Positions 1 through 8,154 of a stretch of 17,822 nt of DNA are shown one piece after another. Within the stretch, counting starts at the first letter, position 1. Each line of letters opens with the position of its first letter. The stretch spans positions 1 to 17,822 of the forward strand of contig JAHJQH010000018.1 in NCBI GenBank assembly GCA_018819375.1, in the 5' to 3' direction. Source of the DNA: Nanobdellota archaeon. GTDB lineage: Archaea > Nanobdellota > Nanobdellia > SCGC-AAA011-G17 > GW2011-AR20. A program made the position numbers and the translations under genes. Under the pieces are notes generated by a model. The model ran no database searches. It worked only from the letters and a program-made list of their open reading frames with translations, and was not told where the DNA came from.

Positions 1-299
1 ACCCATACACCACTAAAAAATAGCAAAATATTTAAAGCTTGTTTAAAAAACCAAAAATCCCCAACAAACCACAACTCAGTCAAAAACATCCACCACAACA
101 ACCTGTCAAACACAAACCACCCTAACCGCGAAACGCAAACCAATAAATTCTACGAAAAACAATCCAAAAAAGGGATTATACCCCTCTCAATCACAGAATA
201 CAAGCTACAAAAAAGTTTTGAACATTATCGGCAAAAAAAGATTACTTCACTAACGACCACCAACCAACAACAAAACATCCATCTCTTTCAAAAACGAAA
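1..299. other. A/C-rich stretch without a confident gene
   Basis: I see no recognisable gene here. The plus strand is very poor in T, so one frame (frame 1) has no stop from the left edge and runs in frame into the winged-helix gene that starts at 331. Its translation is rich in Asn, Lys, Thr, Gln and His and has no domain I recognise. It may be the end of an upstream gene or only a product of the base composition. A TATA-like ATATTTAAAG lies at 28-37. The minus strand is dense in stops. Confidence 0.4.
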
Positions 300-300
300 A

Positions 301-330
301 GTATATAAACTTATCAGTATAGTGATAAGT
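301..330 (+). promoter_or_regulatory. Promoter with palindromic operator of the first toxin-antitoxin-like module
   Basis: A TATA-like GTATATAAA at 301-309 lies about 26 bp upstream of the ATG at 331, which suits a leaderless archaeal transcript. A perfect inverted repeat directly abuts the ATG: ACTTATCA (309-316), six-base spacer, TGATAAGT (323-330). This fits autorepression by the winged-helix protein encoded next. The palindrome at 11882-11905, in front of the second module of the same kind, has a different sequence but the same six-base spacer and similar arms. Confidence 0.6.
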
Positions 331-975
331 ATGGAAATAAGTTTAATCAATCCACATGTATTGAAAATCTTGATAACAGCAAGAGAAGAAGATTCCATAA
401 ATTCAATCTCCCACAGGACTGGTTTGAGTTATGGGTGGACATATAAATGGGTAAAGGAATTGGCAAAAATAAATGTTTTCAGATTAACAAGGATGAAAGT
501 TTATTTAAATAAAAAAAATTCATTTTACAAGAAAACATTGAGATATATAAACCAATCCTTTGGAAAAGACATCGGATTTCATTATGCGGTCTTGGAATTG
601 TTTGGCATTAGATACTCCTTCACAAAAACAGATGCTGTCTTTATCTGGACTAAGGGGGGATATAATATTGGTCGTTATAAACAATTTTATCCAATCTTTA
701 TTAAAATCAAAAAAAGAGATAAGGGATTATTTGAATTCTATCATAAAAAATTGAATTTTGAAATAAATAAAAAGAAAGGAATATTTTATAATGTTACTTA
801 TTTGGATGATTTTGAGATGGAACATTGCGATGCCATTCCAGTAGATTGTTTAAAGGAAACTATTGCTTTTATGCAGGAAAATAAGTATAATTTTGAACCT
901 GCATTGGAAATGATAAAAGAAGGATACAACAAAAAGATTAATGTGGGTTATAAGGAGGCATTAACAAATGTTTGA
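331..975 (+). CDS. Winged-helix protein, putative antitoxin/autoregulator of an AbiE-like pair
   Basis: A 214-aa protein. Residues about 8-60 look like a winged helix-turn-helix: SINSISHRTGLS, then the recognition-helix-like YGWTYKWVKEL, then a basic wing. The rest is Lys/Tyr/Phe-rich and I do not recognise it. Its stop overlaps the start of the nucleotidyltransferase gene by 8 bp, and GGAGG at 954-958 serves that gene, so the two are co-translated. The order wHTH gene then nucleotidyltransferase gene matches AbiEi/AbiEii-type systems, where the first protein is antitoxin and autorepressor (family knowledge); the role here is inference. I chose ATG 331 because a TATA box and palindrome lie directly upstream; a GTG at 322 is in frame but falls inside the palindrome. 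Codons are T-rich (ttt, tta, att), unlike genes after 9423, which may mean transfer. Confidence 0.7.
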   Translation: MEISLINPHVLKILITAREEDSINSISHRTGLSYGWTYKWVKELAKINVFRLTRMKVYLNKKNSFYKKTLRYINQSFGKDIGFHYAVLELFGIRYSFTKTDAVFIWTKGGYNIGRYKQFYPIFIKIKKRDKGLFEFYHKKLNFEINKKKGIFYNVTYLDDFEMEHCDAIPVDCLKETIAFMQENKYNFEPALEMIKEGYNKKINVGYKEALTNV

Positions 976-1651
976 GCAGTATATCAATCGGGAAAATACC
1001 ATCTTTAAAATTATGCAGGAATTTCTAGACGCAGGACTGTATTTTATTGTGATTGGGGGTTATGCTGTTTCAGCATTTAAGCATAGGTTTTCAGTAGATC
1101 TCGATATTGTCATTAAGGAAAGTGATAAAGAAAAGTTTATGTCTCTCTTATCAAAAAAAGGACTCAGAAGGACCATAATGAGAAAGTTAGACCATATTTA
1201 TGCTCCGGAATTCATCAGATATGAAGTTAAGAACAAACTTCCTGTGAGTATTGACTTGTTTATTGGAGGGGTCGGTTCAAGAACTACGGACGCATCATTT
1301 AGTTTTGAGCAGTTAAAGGAAAATTCGGAAAAAAGAAATATTATCGGGCTTGAAAAGGAAATTGTAGTCAGGATTCCGAAAAAGGAAATGTTGATAATTT
1401 TAAAACTACACTCGGGGCGGCTGACTGATTTCAGGGATATTGCTGCTCTAGGCAAGAATATGAACCTTGACTTGATAAGAAAATTTGTATGGAAAGGAAA
1501 GAAGTCAATAGTTAAAAAAAACATAAAAAGATTCCTGTCCTTATTAGAAGACAAAAACTTTATGGATGGATTTAAAGGTGTTTTTATTGAAAAGAAATAT
1601 GATGTTGATACAGGCGAACTGAAAAAATTAAAATGGTTATTAGAAAGATAA
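968..1651 (+). CDS. Nucleotidyltransferase, AbiEii-like putative toxin
   Basis: A 227-aa protein with the polymerase-beta-type nucleotidyltransferase signature: IGGYAVS (residues 29-35), DLD (D44, D46) and a third acidic residue in VSIDLF (D96). A Lys in ILKLHSG (K146) and the later DFRDIAAL (D154, D157) match the layout of AbiEii/AbiGii toxins. Those enzymes transfer nucleotides, often to tRNA acceptor ends, and block translation (family knowledge); the target here is unknown. It overlaps the upstream wHTH gene by 8 bp, with GGAGG nine bases before its ATG. It ends 35 bp from the convergent TIM-barrel gene. A chromosomal housekeeping MNT-type transferase is possible, but the pairing with a palindrome-controlled wHTH gene favours toxin-antitoxin. 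Confidence 0.75.
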   Translation: MFEQYINRENTIFKIMQEFLDAGLYFIVIGGYAVSAFKHRFSVDLDIVIKESDKEKFMSLLSKKGLRRTIMRKLDHIYAPEFIRYEVKNKLPVSIDLFIGGVGSRTTDASFSFEQLKENSEKRNIIGLEKEIVVRIPKKEMLIILKLHSGRLTDFRDIAALGKNMNLDLIRKFVWKGKKSIVKKNIKRFLSLLEDKNFMDGFKGVFIEKKYDVDTGELKKLKWLLER

Positions 1652-1652
1652 T

Positions 1653-1681
1653 TTGTGCTGGCTTCTTGTTTGTAAGCACAA
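1653..1681. terminator. Possible stem-loop between convergent genes
   Basis: TTGTGCT (1653-1659) pairs with AGCACAA (1675-1681) around a 15-base loop, in the 35-bp gap between two convergent genes. There is no clear T-run after it on either strand, so it is only a weak candidate for 3'-end formation. Confidence 0.25.
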
Positions 1682-1686
1682 CCCCC

Positions 1687-3504
1687 TCACTCAAGCGGAA
1701 TTCCACTCCAAAATGTCCAGTCTTCAGAAGGCCTCACACCTTCGCCGACAATATAAGTTGGGGAAGCAGTTCTGCCAAAATAACTTCCTTGTATTTCTGT
1801 CCACGTTGATGTGGCTCCATTTATCCTGTAAATAGGGGAACTCAGTGTCTTCCAGGCAGGATAAAGCGCCAGGTCTTCCGGAGACTCCACAACCATCTTG
1901 TCCTTGTAGCCCTCTTCCCTCATCTGCTTCACAAATTCCTTGACAGGAGCAGTTCCTTCACCAACAGGAAGCTCCTCATCATAATACCCAAAATTATCAC
2001 TAAGATGAACATGTCCAATGATTTCTTTCTCATTCAATTCATTAACCTGGTCCTTCAGCCAGGTATTAAAATTCTTTCCAGCTTTTTTCTCATCAAAGAA
2101 TTTCTTCCAGGTATATGCGTGGCCAATGTCAAAAGTTGCTTTTATGTGCTCTTTTGCTATTTTCTCTGCCTGCTCCCTGGACATGCTTTTTTTCTCCTGA
2201 AGAAGCTTGTTAACCATCTCCCTTCTTGATTTCAGGACCACTTCTTTCAGCTCTTCAGGATGAGCACCATACCCCATCTCAGGAAAAATATTTTCAGGAG
2301 CAATGAACAGGGGTTTGTCAAGACCCATTTTCTTTTCTTTTTCATAAGCATACATTGCTGCCCTGGCAATTCCCTGGGAAGTCCTATTAACACCAACTTC
2401 TTCAAGAGGTTTAAGATGAGACATGTCTTTTTTAATGGATTCTGCCCTCATCCCATAACCTTCTGCAGATTCTTTCCAATACTTCTCTTCTCTTTTTGCC
2501 TCTTTTATGTTCTCTGCAAAAAATGATTTTGGATTTTCCATAATTTGCTTGTATGCTTCTGGGTCCCTGTATTTCAGGTCTTTAGGAAGAACCCCTGAAT
2601 CAGAAAGCTGACCAACAATGGAATCAGCATAAATTCTCTTTGCAGCTTCTTTGTCTCCAGATTCTTTAATGTGTCTATCATACCCATCAATCATCTTCTC
2701 AAAATTCTCTCTTGATTTTTGTGCTTTTTGTGCCTGATGAAAAAACTTTTCACTCTCACCTTCCATTGTTTTTATCTCTTTTTCCATGAAGGTCTGGTAA
2801 AAATATTTCCCAGGGCTGTTATTATACTCCTCTTTCTTGGCATCTGGAAATTGGTCAAATTCGTTTACAAAATCCTCAAACTTCCTTTCCTTGAACCTGA
2901 GTTCTCCGTGTTTTTTTGTCTCATCTTCATCAACAACAGAGATTTTCTGGTCTCTTCTCAATGGCGACATCTGTCCTGTGTCCTCATTAACAAGATAAAT
3001 TGGCGCTTTTTCCCCCTCCTCCTTATAAGCTTCAAAACCCTCTCTCTCAAATATTGGTTTTGGAAATTCTCTTTGAAGATGCACAACAACAGGTCCGCCA
3101 CCAGTAACATCCGCAGCAAAATCAACTGTTCTCTTAATTTCATTCAGGCTTCTTTCCTGTGCCTCATCACTAAAACCTTGTTCTGTCATACCAGACACTG
3201 CTCCGATATTAGGAGCAGAATGAACAGAAAGAGTAAGGTCATTTATTTTTGCCATCTGCCGCAGGGCTTCTCTTTGTTCTTTCCCATACATCTCAGGTGT
3301 TGTACTCCCTTGCTGCTTGCTTCCTTTTCCAGTTCCCCAAAATCCAAGCTCAACATGAGTTGCACCCTGAAAAATCCTCGTCTTCAAACCTTCAACCTGG
3401 TCAGCCATAGGAGAAGTAGAACGGCCAATATACCTCGGGCTGACATCTATTCTCTCAGCAGTCTGCTTGTCCAATGCGTGCCAATAATCATTATCAAACC
3501 TCAT
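1687..3504 (-). CDS. Xylose-isomerase-like TIM barrel protein with large central insertion
   Basis: A 605-aa protein of the sugar phosphate isomerase/epimerase and endonuclease IV superfamily. Candidate metal ligands occur in strand order: E52 (HVELGFWG), H95 (LSVHSAP), H142 (VVVHLQR), E404 (IAPENIFP), D459 and H462 (TFDIGHAYTW), H498 and H500 (IGHVHLSDN), and E540 (MVVESPED). Family members usually have about 280 residues. Here a Lys/Glu-rich, probably helical insertion (about 150-375) separates the H142 and E404 strands, and a tail of about 60 residues follows the barrel. The start ATG overlaps the stop of a small upstream frame as ATGA. It is the last gene of the minus-strand block that begins at 5786. 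A DNA-repair AP endonuclease or a sugar isomerase are both possible; I cannot choose between them. Confidence 0.75.
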   Translation of the reverse strand: MRFDNDYWHALDKQTAERIDVSPRYIGRSTSPMADQVEGLKTRIFQGATHVELGFWGTGKGSKQQGSTTPEMYGKEQREALRQMAKINDLTLSVHSAPNIGAVSGMTEQGFSDEAQERSLNEIKRTVDFAADVTGGGPVVVHLQREFPKPIFEREGFEAYKEEGEKAPIYLVNEDTGQMSPLRRDQKISVVDEDETKKHGELRFKERKFEDFVNEFDQFPDAKKEEYNNSPGKYFYQTFMEKEIKTMEGESEKFFHQAQKAQKSRENFEKMIDGYDRHIKESGDKEAAKRIYADSIVGQLSDSGVLPKDLKYRDPEAYKQIMENPKSFFAENIKEAKREEKYWKESAEGYGMRAESIKKDMSHLKPLEEVGVNRTSQGIARAAMYAYEKEKKMGLDKPLFIAPENIFPEMGYGAHPEELKEVVLKSRREMVNKLLQEKKSMSREQAEKIAKEHIKATFDIGHAYTWKKFFDEKKAGKNFNTWLKDQVNELNEKEIIGHVHLSDNFGYYDEELPVGEGTAPVKEFVKQMREEGYKDKMVVESPEDLALYPAWKTLSSPIYRINGATSTWTEIQGSYFGRTASPTYIVGEGVRPSEDWTFWSGIPLE

Positions 3505-3608
3505 TTTCTACCTCTAACACATCCCCTTCCCTCACCCACATTTTTATTATCAACATCCCTCTTTCTTCTCTCAATCTTTTCTCTCAATTTCCTATCCTCA
3601 ACTTCCAT
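3501..3608 (-). CDS. Candidate 35-aa charged small protein
   Basis: A short reading frame beginning MEVEDRKLREKIERR and ending in a basic Gly/Arg-rich tail. GGAG lies 10 bases before its ATG, and its TGA overlaps the ATG of the TIM-barrel gene in the common ATGA arrangement. The same frame stays open upstream of this ATG to about 3690, with similarly charged codons. It may therefore be the frameshifted tail of the 211-aa gene rather than a separate gene. No family is recognised. Confidence 0.35.
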   Translation of the reverse strand: MEVEDRKLREKIERRKRDVDNKNVGEGRGCVRGRK

Positions 3609-3642
3609 CAAGACATCTCTCCAACTCTTATCCAACCTATCA

Positions 3643-4278
3643 TCAATACTCCTTTTCCTTCTTTCCTCTTTTATATTTCTCTGTTTCTTTTATAATCTTT
3701 TCGCTGCCAGACATTCCCACATCTCCACCAGCATTTAACATTGATTCCTCACTCATCTTGTCCATCTGCTGCTGCACCTGTGTTTTTGGTGCATAGTCTA
3801 CAACACCTTTTTCAACTCTCTCCCTCATCTCTTTTTCACTCACACCAGCATCAATTTTTTTATACCCCCTGTCAAAATCCATATAACCTCCCCCACCACC
3901 AACATATTTTGCAAGCCCTTCATCACCAGCAGTTTCAGCTTTAACCATCACAGGAGATGTTCCTGCAATATCTTCCAAGCTCTCTTCCCTGCCACCCCTA
4001 TCAATCCTCTCTCTACTCACAACATCCTGTCTTCGTTCTTTTTCATCATCTTTAACCTGCAGCTTAGAGCCAAAAACAACCTCACCACCTGCCTGCCACG
4101 ACCTGTCCTTGCTGAGTTCTTTTTCAAGAATTCCAATTTCTTTTTTTATCTTTTCAGCAAATTCATTGTTTTTTCCTTTTTTTCCCTTGAGTTTTTCAAG
4201 CAGTTCCTTTAAGTACACGAGTCTGTCTTCAACAGGAAACTCTTCAAGTTCCTTCTTAAATTCTTCCCAAGACACCAT
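3643..4278 (-). CDS. Charged hypothetical protein with N-terminal coiled coil
   Basis: A 211-aa protein I do not recognise. Residues 1-57 are Lys/Glu/Leu-rich and look like a coiled coil or helical hairpin. The middle is polar and low-complexity, with five glycines at 127-131. The end is Lys/Glu-rich (KYKRGKKEKEY). There is no signal peptide, membrane segment or catalytic motif. It sits between the 451-aa unknown and the TIM-barrel gene on the same strand with short gaps, so co-transcription is likely. Possible roles are a scaffold or adaptor for its neighbours, but that is speculation. Confidence 0.6.
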   Translation of the reverse strand: MVSWEEFKKELEEFPVEDRLVYLKELLEKLKGKKGKNNEFAEKIKKEIGILEKELSKDRSWQAGGEVVFGSKLQVKDDEKERRQDVVSRERIDRGGREESLEDIAGTSPVMVKAETAGDEGLAKYVGGGGGYMDFDRGYKKIDAGVSEKEMRERVEKGVVDYAPKTQVQQQMDKMSEESMLNAGGDVGMSGSEKIIKETEKYKRGKKEKEY

Positions 4279-4434
4279 TATAACCTAACCTCATTAAGGA
4301 CTCAATGATAACTCTCTCATCTTGCAGATAATTCCTCGCCTTGTCAATAAAATCTTCCTGCTTTACTGATAACTTTCATATCTTGCTGCTAACCTTCTTT
4401 TTTCATTAACAACTTCTCCCAAACACCCAATCAC
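4256..4434 (-). pseudogene. Possible small gene split by a one-base frameshift
   Basis: The 152-bp gap between the 451-aa and 211-aa genes holds two protein-like frames offset by one base. The first starts with a GTG that overlaps the upstream TGA (GTGA) and reads through VVNEKRRLAARYESYQ before a stop. The second continues as VKQEDFIDKARNYLQDERV and then LMRLGYNG before a stop just inside the 211-aa gene. One base change near 4362-4375 would join them into about 58 residues. It could equally be a decayed spacer, a sequencing error or chance. Confidence 0.3.
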
Positions 4435-5786
4435 CACGCAAGCATCTGGTGAGACTTCTTGAAAACATCATATAAAACAAGACATAAAGTTCCTGCAGTC
4501 CCTTCTGCTTTTTTCTTGTCCTGCTCCATTGTCCATTTTGGCTTTTCTTTTTTCCCTTCTTGCTTTCCGGACATATGTTTGAAACCCTTGAAAATCCCTG
4601 TAAAAGGAGAAAATAACTCTTTCAGGAATTTTGGCTTTTTTGGTTCTGGTTTTTTATCTTCCTTAAACTCCTCTCCTGCTTCTGTGAGATATTTCTTGAA
4701 ATCATCCTTAAACACGTCCATTGACTCATTAAGAGAAGTCAAAAGTTCAAAATCCTCTTGCTCCTGTTCATCAAGATAATCCTTAATCTCCTTGTCATTA
4801 AGAGCATATGATTCTATCCATATCTTGCTCACTCCAGTATGAATGGCTCCTCTTTGATACTCTCTCTGATAAGCCATCTGCGGTATTGCAACATACTCAA
4901 ACCGTACTCTTATGCAGGGATGATATGCCTCGCCTTTCTTTTGCTCAATTTTTGCTAAAATCTCAAGTTCTATGACTGAAGTTTCAAAAGCAGTAACAAG
5001 CTCTGGCCTGTCCTGCTGTGCCATCTGGAGTTTCTTGAGATTCTTGAGATAAGGTCTTAACCAGCTTATGTAAACTTTCATTGAATTATACTGCTGCCTC
5101 AAATACTTAAGGACAAAGATTCTCCTTTGGGCCAGTTCTGAATCAGTCCTCTCTTTCCAAGTAAGGTATTGTGTCAGCTTTCTGGACAAAACCTCCCTGA
5201 CTTTTCTATTGATTCCCTCTTTTTCCAGGGCATCAACATACTTTCTTACCTCAGCACCATTTTTTGGATGAATCTTGTAAAACAAGTCTGGAAGAATAAC
5301 AAAACCAACTTGTGAAGCAAGCCCTGTCACTGAAGAAGGATTCTTTGCACCGCCTTCAACCATATCCACCCAGATGCTTTTCAGGGCAATCTCTGCATCT
5401 TCATCACCTTCCTTGCTTTTGTTGTAATAACTGTATCTTTCATCAATAATTTTGAGCTCTCTCATAACCTGAAACATGGTCTTTGTCATATTGCTCAACA
5501 ACCCAAGATACTGCGTTACTTTTTCTTGTTGCAGTCCTTTTCTTTGCTCAACCATCCCAAAATAAGAACTTGTTTCACTTGCAGAATAAATATCCTTGAT
5601 TTTGTGAATTTTCTTAAAACCAAGACCAGAAGGAGGGTCGCCCTGCAAAAAACTCAGAATCCAAAAATAAAGTCCTTCTATGCCTGCCCCAGGCTCCTCA
5701 ATCTCAAGATAATATTCTCCGACCTTATTTTTCTCATCAAAAAAATCTTTTTTTGTATCTTCTTTTAATTCCACAGCTTCAGCCAT
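4431..5786 (-). CDS. Conserved-looking hypothetical protein, 451 aa
   Basis: I do not recognise this protein. It is soluble-looking and mostly helical. It has an acidic N-terminus, several aromatic-rich helices (for example KVYISWLRPYLKNL), a YHPCIRVRFEYVAIPQ segment that looks like a beta region, and an acidic then Lys/Pro-rich linker (KEDKKPEPKKPK) before a basic C-terminus. No catalytic motif or convincing transmembrane span is visible. It is the first gene of the minus-strand block, preceded by a TATA-like ATTTAAATG near 5833-5841 and an SD-like GGGGTGGG just before the ATG. Its neighbours suggest a shared process with the TIM-barrel protein, but the process is unknown. Confidence 0.65.
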   Translation of the reverse strand: MAEAVELKEDTKKDFFDEKNKVGEYYLEIEEPGAGIEGLYFWILSFLQGDPPSGLGFKKIHKIKDIYSASETSSYFGMVEQRKGLQQEKVTQYLGLLSNMTKTMFQVMRELKIIDERYSYYNKSKEGDEDAEIALKSIWVDMVEGGAKNPSSVTGLASQVGFVILPDLFYKIHPKNGAEVRKYVDALEKEGINRKVREVLSRKLTQYLTWKERTDSELAQRRIFVLKYLRQQYNSMKVYISWLRPYLKNLKKLQMAQQDRPELVTAFETSVIELEILAKIEQKKGEAYHPCIRVRFEYVAIPQMAYQREYQRGAIHTGVSKIWIESYALNDKEIKDYLDEQEQEDFELLTSLNESMDVFKDDFKKYLTEAGEEFKEDKKPEPKKPKFLKELFSPFTGIFKGFKHMSGKQEGKKEKPKWTMEQDKKKAEGTAGTLCLVLYDVFKKSHQMLAW

Positions 5787-5875
5787 ATCCCACCCCTAAC
5801 ACATAACTAACACCTAATTTAATCACAGATAAACATTTAAATCCTAATTATATAAATGTTTTGATACTAAAAGAG

Positions 5876-7927
5876 CTAATAACATAACTTGGATTTTTTA
5901 CAACTTTGATAAATTTCTTTTGTTGTTTCCTTTGCTTGTCTTAAATTTTTAAAACCATTGTTCTCCCTAAACAGTTTATATAATCTCTTTGAGATTTCTT
6001 GTATTGAGAATACTCCTTTTGACAATATCAAAAACTCAAAAACATCCTTTGGGATATTCTTATAAAAACAGGTTTTTATTTTTATTACTTCTTTATTTAA
6101 TGGAGCATAAACATATCTTTGGTCTATCCCATCCCAGAATAATAAAATATTCTCCTTCCGTTTAGGGGTTTTAAGATTATTTGAACCTACATTCTTGCAC
6201 TTCAATCTATATGAGGAGATACTTATGTCCTTAGCGATAGTTCTATTCAAATTAGGATTTCCAAATGAGTCTATTAATCCGTTTTTTCTTAATTCTTCCA
6301 GACAAATGTTCACTTCATTATTTAAATACTTCTCATCCAACTTAGGATATAATTCTCTAATTTTATTTTTTATTTCATCAACTGCATATACACCATCTAC
6401 AAGATGGATTATATCTAATGCTATAGAATCTTTTTCTTCTGAATTACTAGACGATTTTCTAATAAGATTAACCAAATCACAAAAATTCATATCCCCTTTA
6501 GGAAAAGGGACATCACATAAAATTCTCCTCTGAAGGTTAATATCTTTATTCTTTTTTCCGAGTTCAGTTGAAGGGTAAGCCAACATCAACAAACAAATAG
6601 AACGAACAGACTCGTTAGTGTCCCAATTGTATCTCCTACAATCATGACGAAAATCCAATTGATTAAGAGTACCTCTTTTGAGAATACCTTTCTTTTCTTT
6701 TTCTTTAAATCTTAATTGTGAAGGAATAATATCTCTACTCAAAGCAGGTTGTAAAAAATAATTGTATCTTCTCTTTTCAAGCTGATTCAACAATTCAAAA
6801 GTCCTTTTTGAAGTGAGGGTATTAGATCCAACATAACCTTCTATCAAAAAAAGCTTAAATGAAATCCCTGATTTCCCTAATATATCAAGCGCCCTCATAT
6901 TTTTATCAACAGAAACCCCTTTATTCATTAATTCAAGGACCCCACCCTCATTACATTCTATACCAATACCTACCTCATAACATCCTGTTGCTAAAAGTTG
7001 ATTAACAAAATCCTTATCTATTAGATCTGCCCTTGTTACACATCTGAACCCGAATTTACCATGATGTTTCTTGAATCTTCTTAGGTTGTCTAAAACTTCT
7101 TTTCGATGTTTTAGGTTAACTCCAAAGGTTAGGTCTTCGATATAAAATCTATAAACCCCTAAAGAATAAAGATAATCTAAGATAGATACAACTTTTAATA
7201 TACTCCCTTCTTGATACCTCCTCTTGGCTGCACAAAACCGACATTGGTAGGGACAACCTTTACTAAATTCTTCTGAAGCTAAGACATAGGCTCCTCTTAC
7301 TTTTGCTGTTTCAATTACATCAATTATTAAATTCTTATATAGTCGATATATTTCTTTAGAGTAAGAAACTAGTTCTTCCTCATTAATTTCGTTTTTTATG
7401 ATTTTGTTTCCTTCATTATAAATCAATCCTTGAATATCTCTAAAATCTTTTTTTCCAGAAAGCAGATTATTGATTAATTTGGGCAAGGATTTATCAGCAT
7501 TTCCTAATAAAGAAAAATTGATATTAGGACAAAAATCAAATATCTTTTCTTGTAAATACCCTACTGCTTGCCCGCCAACAATAATAGGTACATGAGGTAA
7601 TCTTTCTTTTAATTTAGTAGTTAACCAATCGAGAGTGTCTACACTCGCTTGAGCACCAAGAGTTGTTAATATCAAGTCTGGTTTTTTTTTGACAACAAGA
7701 TTCACTAAATCTTCCTTAGAAAAACTAGGATTCTTGTACCACTCAAAATCAAGCAAAATTATCTCTTTTTTTATATTTTTGATTTCACTAAGCTTTGCTA
7801 TGACCTCAAAAGGGGTTTTAGAAAGTGGAACAAAATTTCTGCCTATATTCTCTTCTATATACTGCTTACCTGTATCAGTCACATGTAAACATGTGGTTAC
7901 TGGGGGATTGACAAATAATATCTTCAT
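5876..7927 (-). CDS. B12-binding radical SAM enzyme with PqqD-like (RRE) C-terminal domain
   Basis: A 683-aa protein. Residues 1-185 form a B12-binding-type Rossmann domain (MKILFVNPP, IIVGGQAVG near 115-123, then LLGNADKSLPKLI and IQGLIYN). The radical SAM core carries CPYQCRFC, with cysteines 225, 229 and 232 as 4Fe-4S ligands. About 500-553 (ALDIIHLVDGVYAVDEIKNK, LRKNGLI) resembles PqqD, the RiPP recognition element that binds leader peptides. About 595-683 has a similar helical pattern and may be a second copy. Enzymes of this kind methylate or otherwise modify unactivated carbons (family knowledge). Four tandem peptide genes directly upstream on the same strand are the likely substrates (inference). 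I chose ATG 7927 because GGTGG lies just upstream; a TTG at 7978 is in frame without a clear SD. The gene is AT-rich. Confidence 0.85.
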   Translation of the reverse strand: MKILFVNPPVTTCLHVTDTGKQYIEENIGRNFVPLSKTPFEVIAKLSEIKNIKKEIILLDFEWYKNPSFSKEDLVNLVVKKKPDLILTTLGAQASVDTLDWLTTKLKERLPHVPIIVGGQAVGYLQEKIFDFCPNINFSLLGNADKSLPKLINNLLSGKKDFRDIQGLIYNEGNKIIKNEINEEELVSYSKEIYRLYKNLIIDVIETAKVRGAYVLASEEFSKGCPYQCRFCAAKRRYQEGSILKVVSILDYLYSLGVYRFYIEDLTFGVNLKHRKEVLDNLRRFKKHHGKFGFRCVTRADLIDKDFVNQLLATGCYEVGIGIECNEGGVLELMNKGVSVDKNMRALDILGKSGISFKLFLIEGYVGSNTLTSKRTFELLNQLEKRRYNYFLQPALSRDIIPSQLRFKEKEKKGILKRGTLNQLDFRHDCRRYNWDTNESVRSICLLMLAYPSTELGKKNKDINLQRRILCDVPFPKGDMNFCDLVNLIRKSSSNSEEKDSIALDIIHLVDGVYAVDEIKNKIRELYPKLDEKYLNNEVNICLEELRKNGLIDSFGNPNLNRTIAKDISISSYRLKCKNVGSNNLKTPKRKENILLFWDGIDQRYVYAPLNKEVIKIKTCFYKNIPKDVFEFLILSKGVFSIQEISKRLYKLFRENNGFKNLRQAKETTKEIYQSCKKSKLCY

Positions 7928-7998
7928 TTTACCACCATTTATCATAATTTCATTTATTAAAATCTTTAAGAAATACAAAGTTTATTGCATTAACCACA

Positions 7999-8070
7999 TC
8001 ATTCCCAATTAATCTCACAATCTTCAATTGAGATCCTAACCAATGTGAAATAGTTTCGATTTTTGACCAT
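7999..8070 (-). CDS. Precursor peptide 4 of the radical SAM cassette
   Basis: A 23-aa peptide: MVKNRN followed by YFTLVRISIEDCEINWE. The last 17 residues align without gaps to peptides 2 and 3 in the same operon (Y-F-[V/T]-L, hydrophobic at 7, Ser at 8, Cys/Tyr at 12, Glu at 13 and 17). GGAG lies ten bases before the ATG and overlaps the stop of peptide 3. The gap to the radical SAM start is 71 bp. The Y-F-x-L part is the likely leader/recognition segment, and the Cys-Glu tail the likely modified core (inference). Confidence 0.75.
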   Translation of the reverse strand: MVKNRNYFTLVRISIEDCEINWE

Positions 8071-8083
8071 TTTTAATTATCTC

Positions 8084-8152
8084 CTACTCCCCGATGAATT
8101 CATATTTTTTTGTGGATATAGATTCCAACACAAAATAATCTCTAGGTTCCAT
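8084..8152 (-). CDS. Precursor peptide 3 of the radical SAM cassette
   Basis: A 22-aa peptide: MEPRD followed by YFVLESISTKKYEFIGE. It is close to peptide 2 (STxx[CY]EF[MI]GE), but Tyr replaces the Cys. I chose the ATG at 8152 because GGGAG lies seven bases upstream. The earlier in-frame ATG at 8158 overlaps the stop of peptide 2 and has no room for an SD. Translational coupling along the series is likely. Confidence 0.75.
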   Translation of the reverse strand: MEPRDYFVLESISTKKYEFIGE

Positions 8153-8154
8153 CC

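Noticed and set aside
1..330. N-terminal extension of the first wHTH protein back to the left edge
   Set aside because: The frame is open but the segment is low in T, so stops are rare by composition. The TATA box and palindrome directly before ATG 331 mark the start better.
1653..1681. Strong intrinsic terminator
   Set aside because: The stem is 7 bp with a long loop and no T-run; kept only as a low-confidence stem-loop.
2719..3738. Plus-strand open frame of 339 codons
   Set aside because: It is a shadow of the TIM-barrel gene on the minus strand, with low-complexity Ser/Leu/Phe content and no family features.
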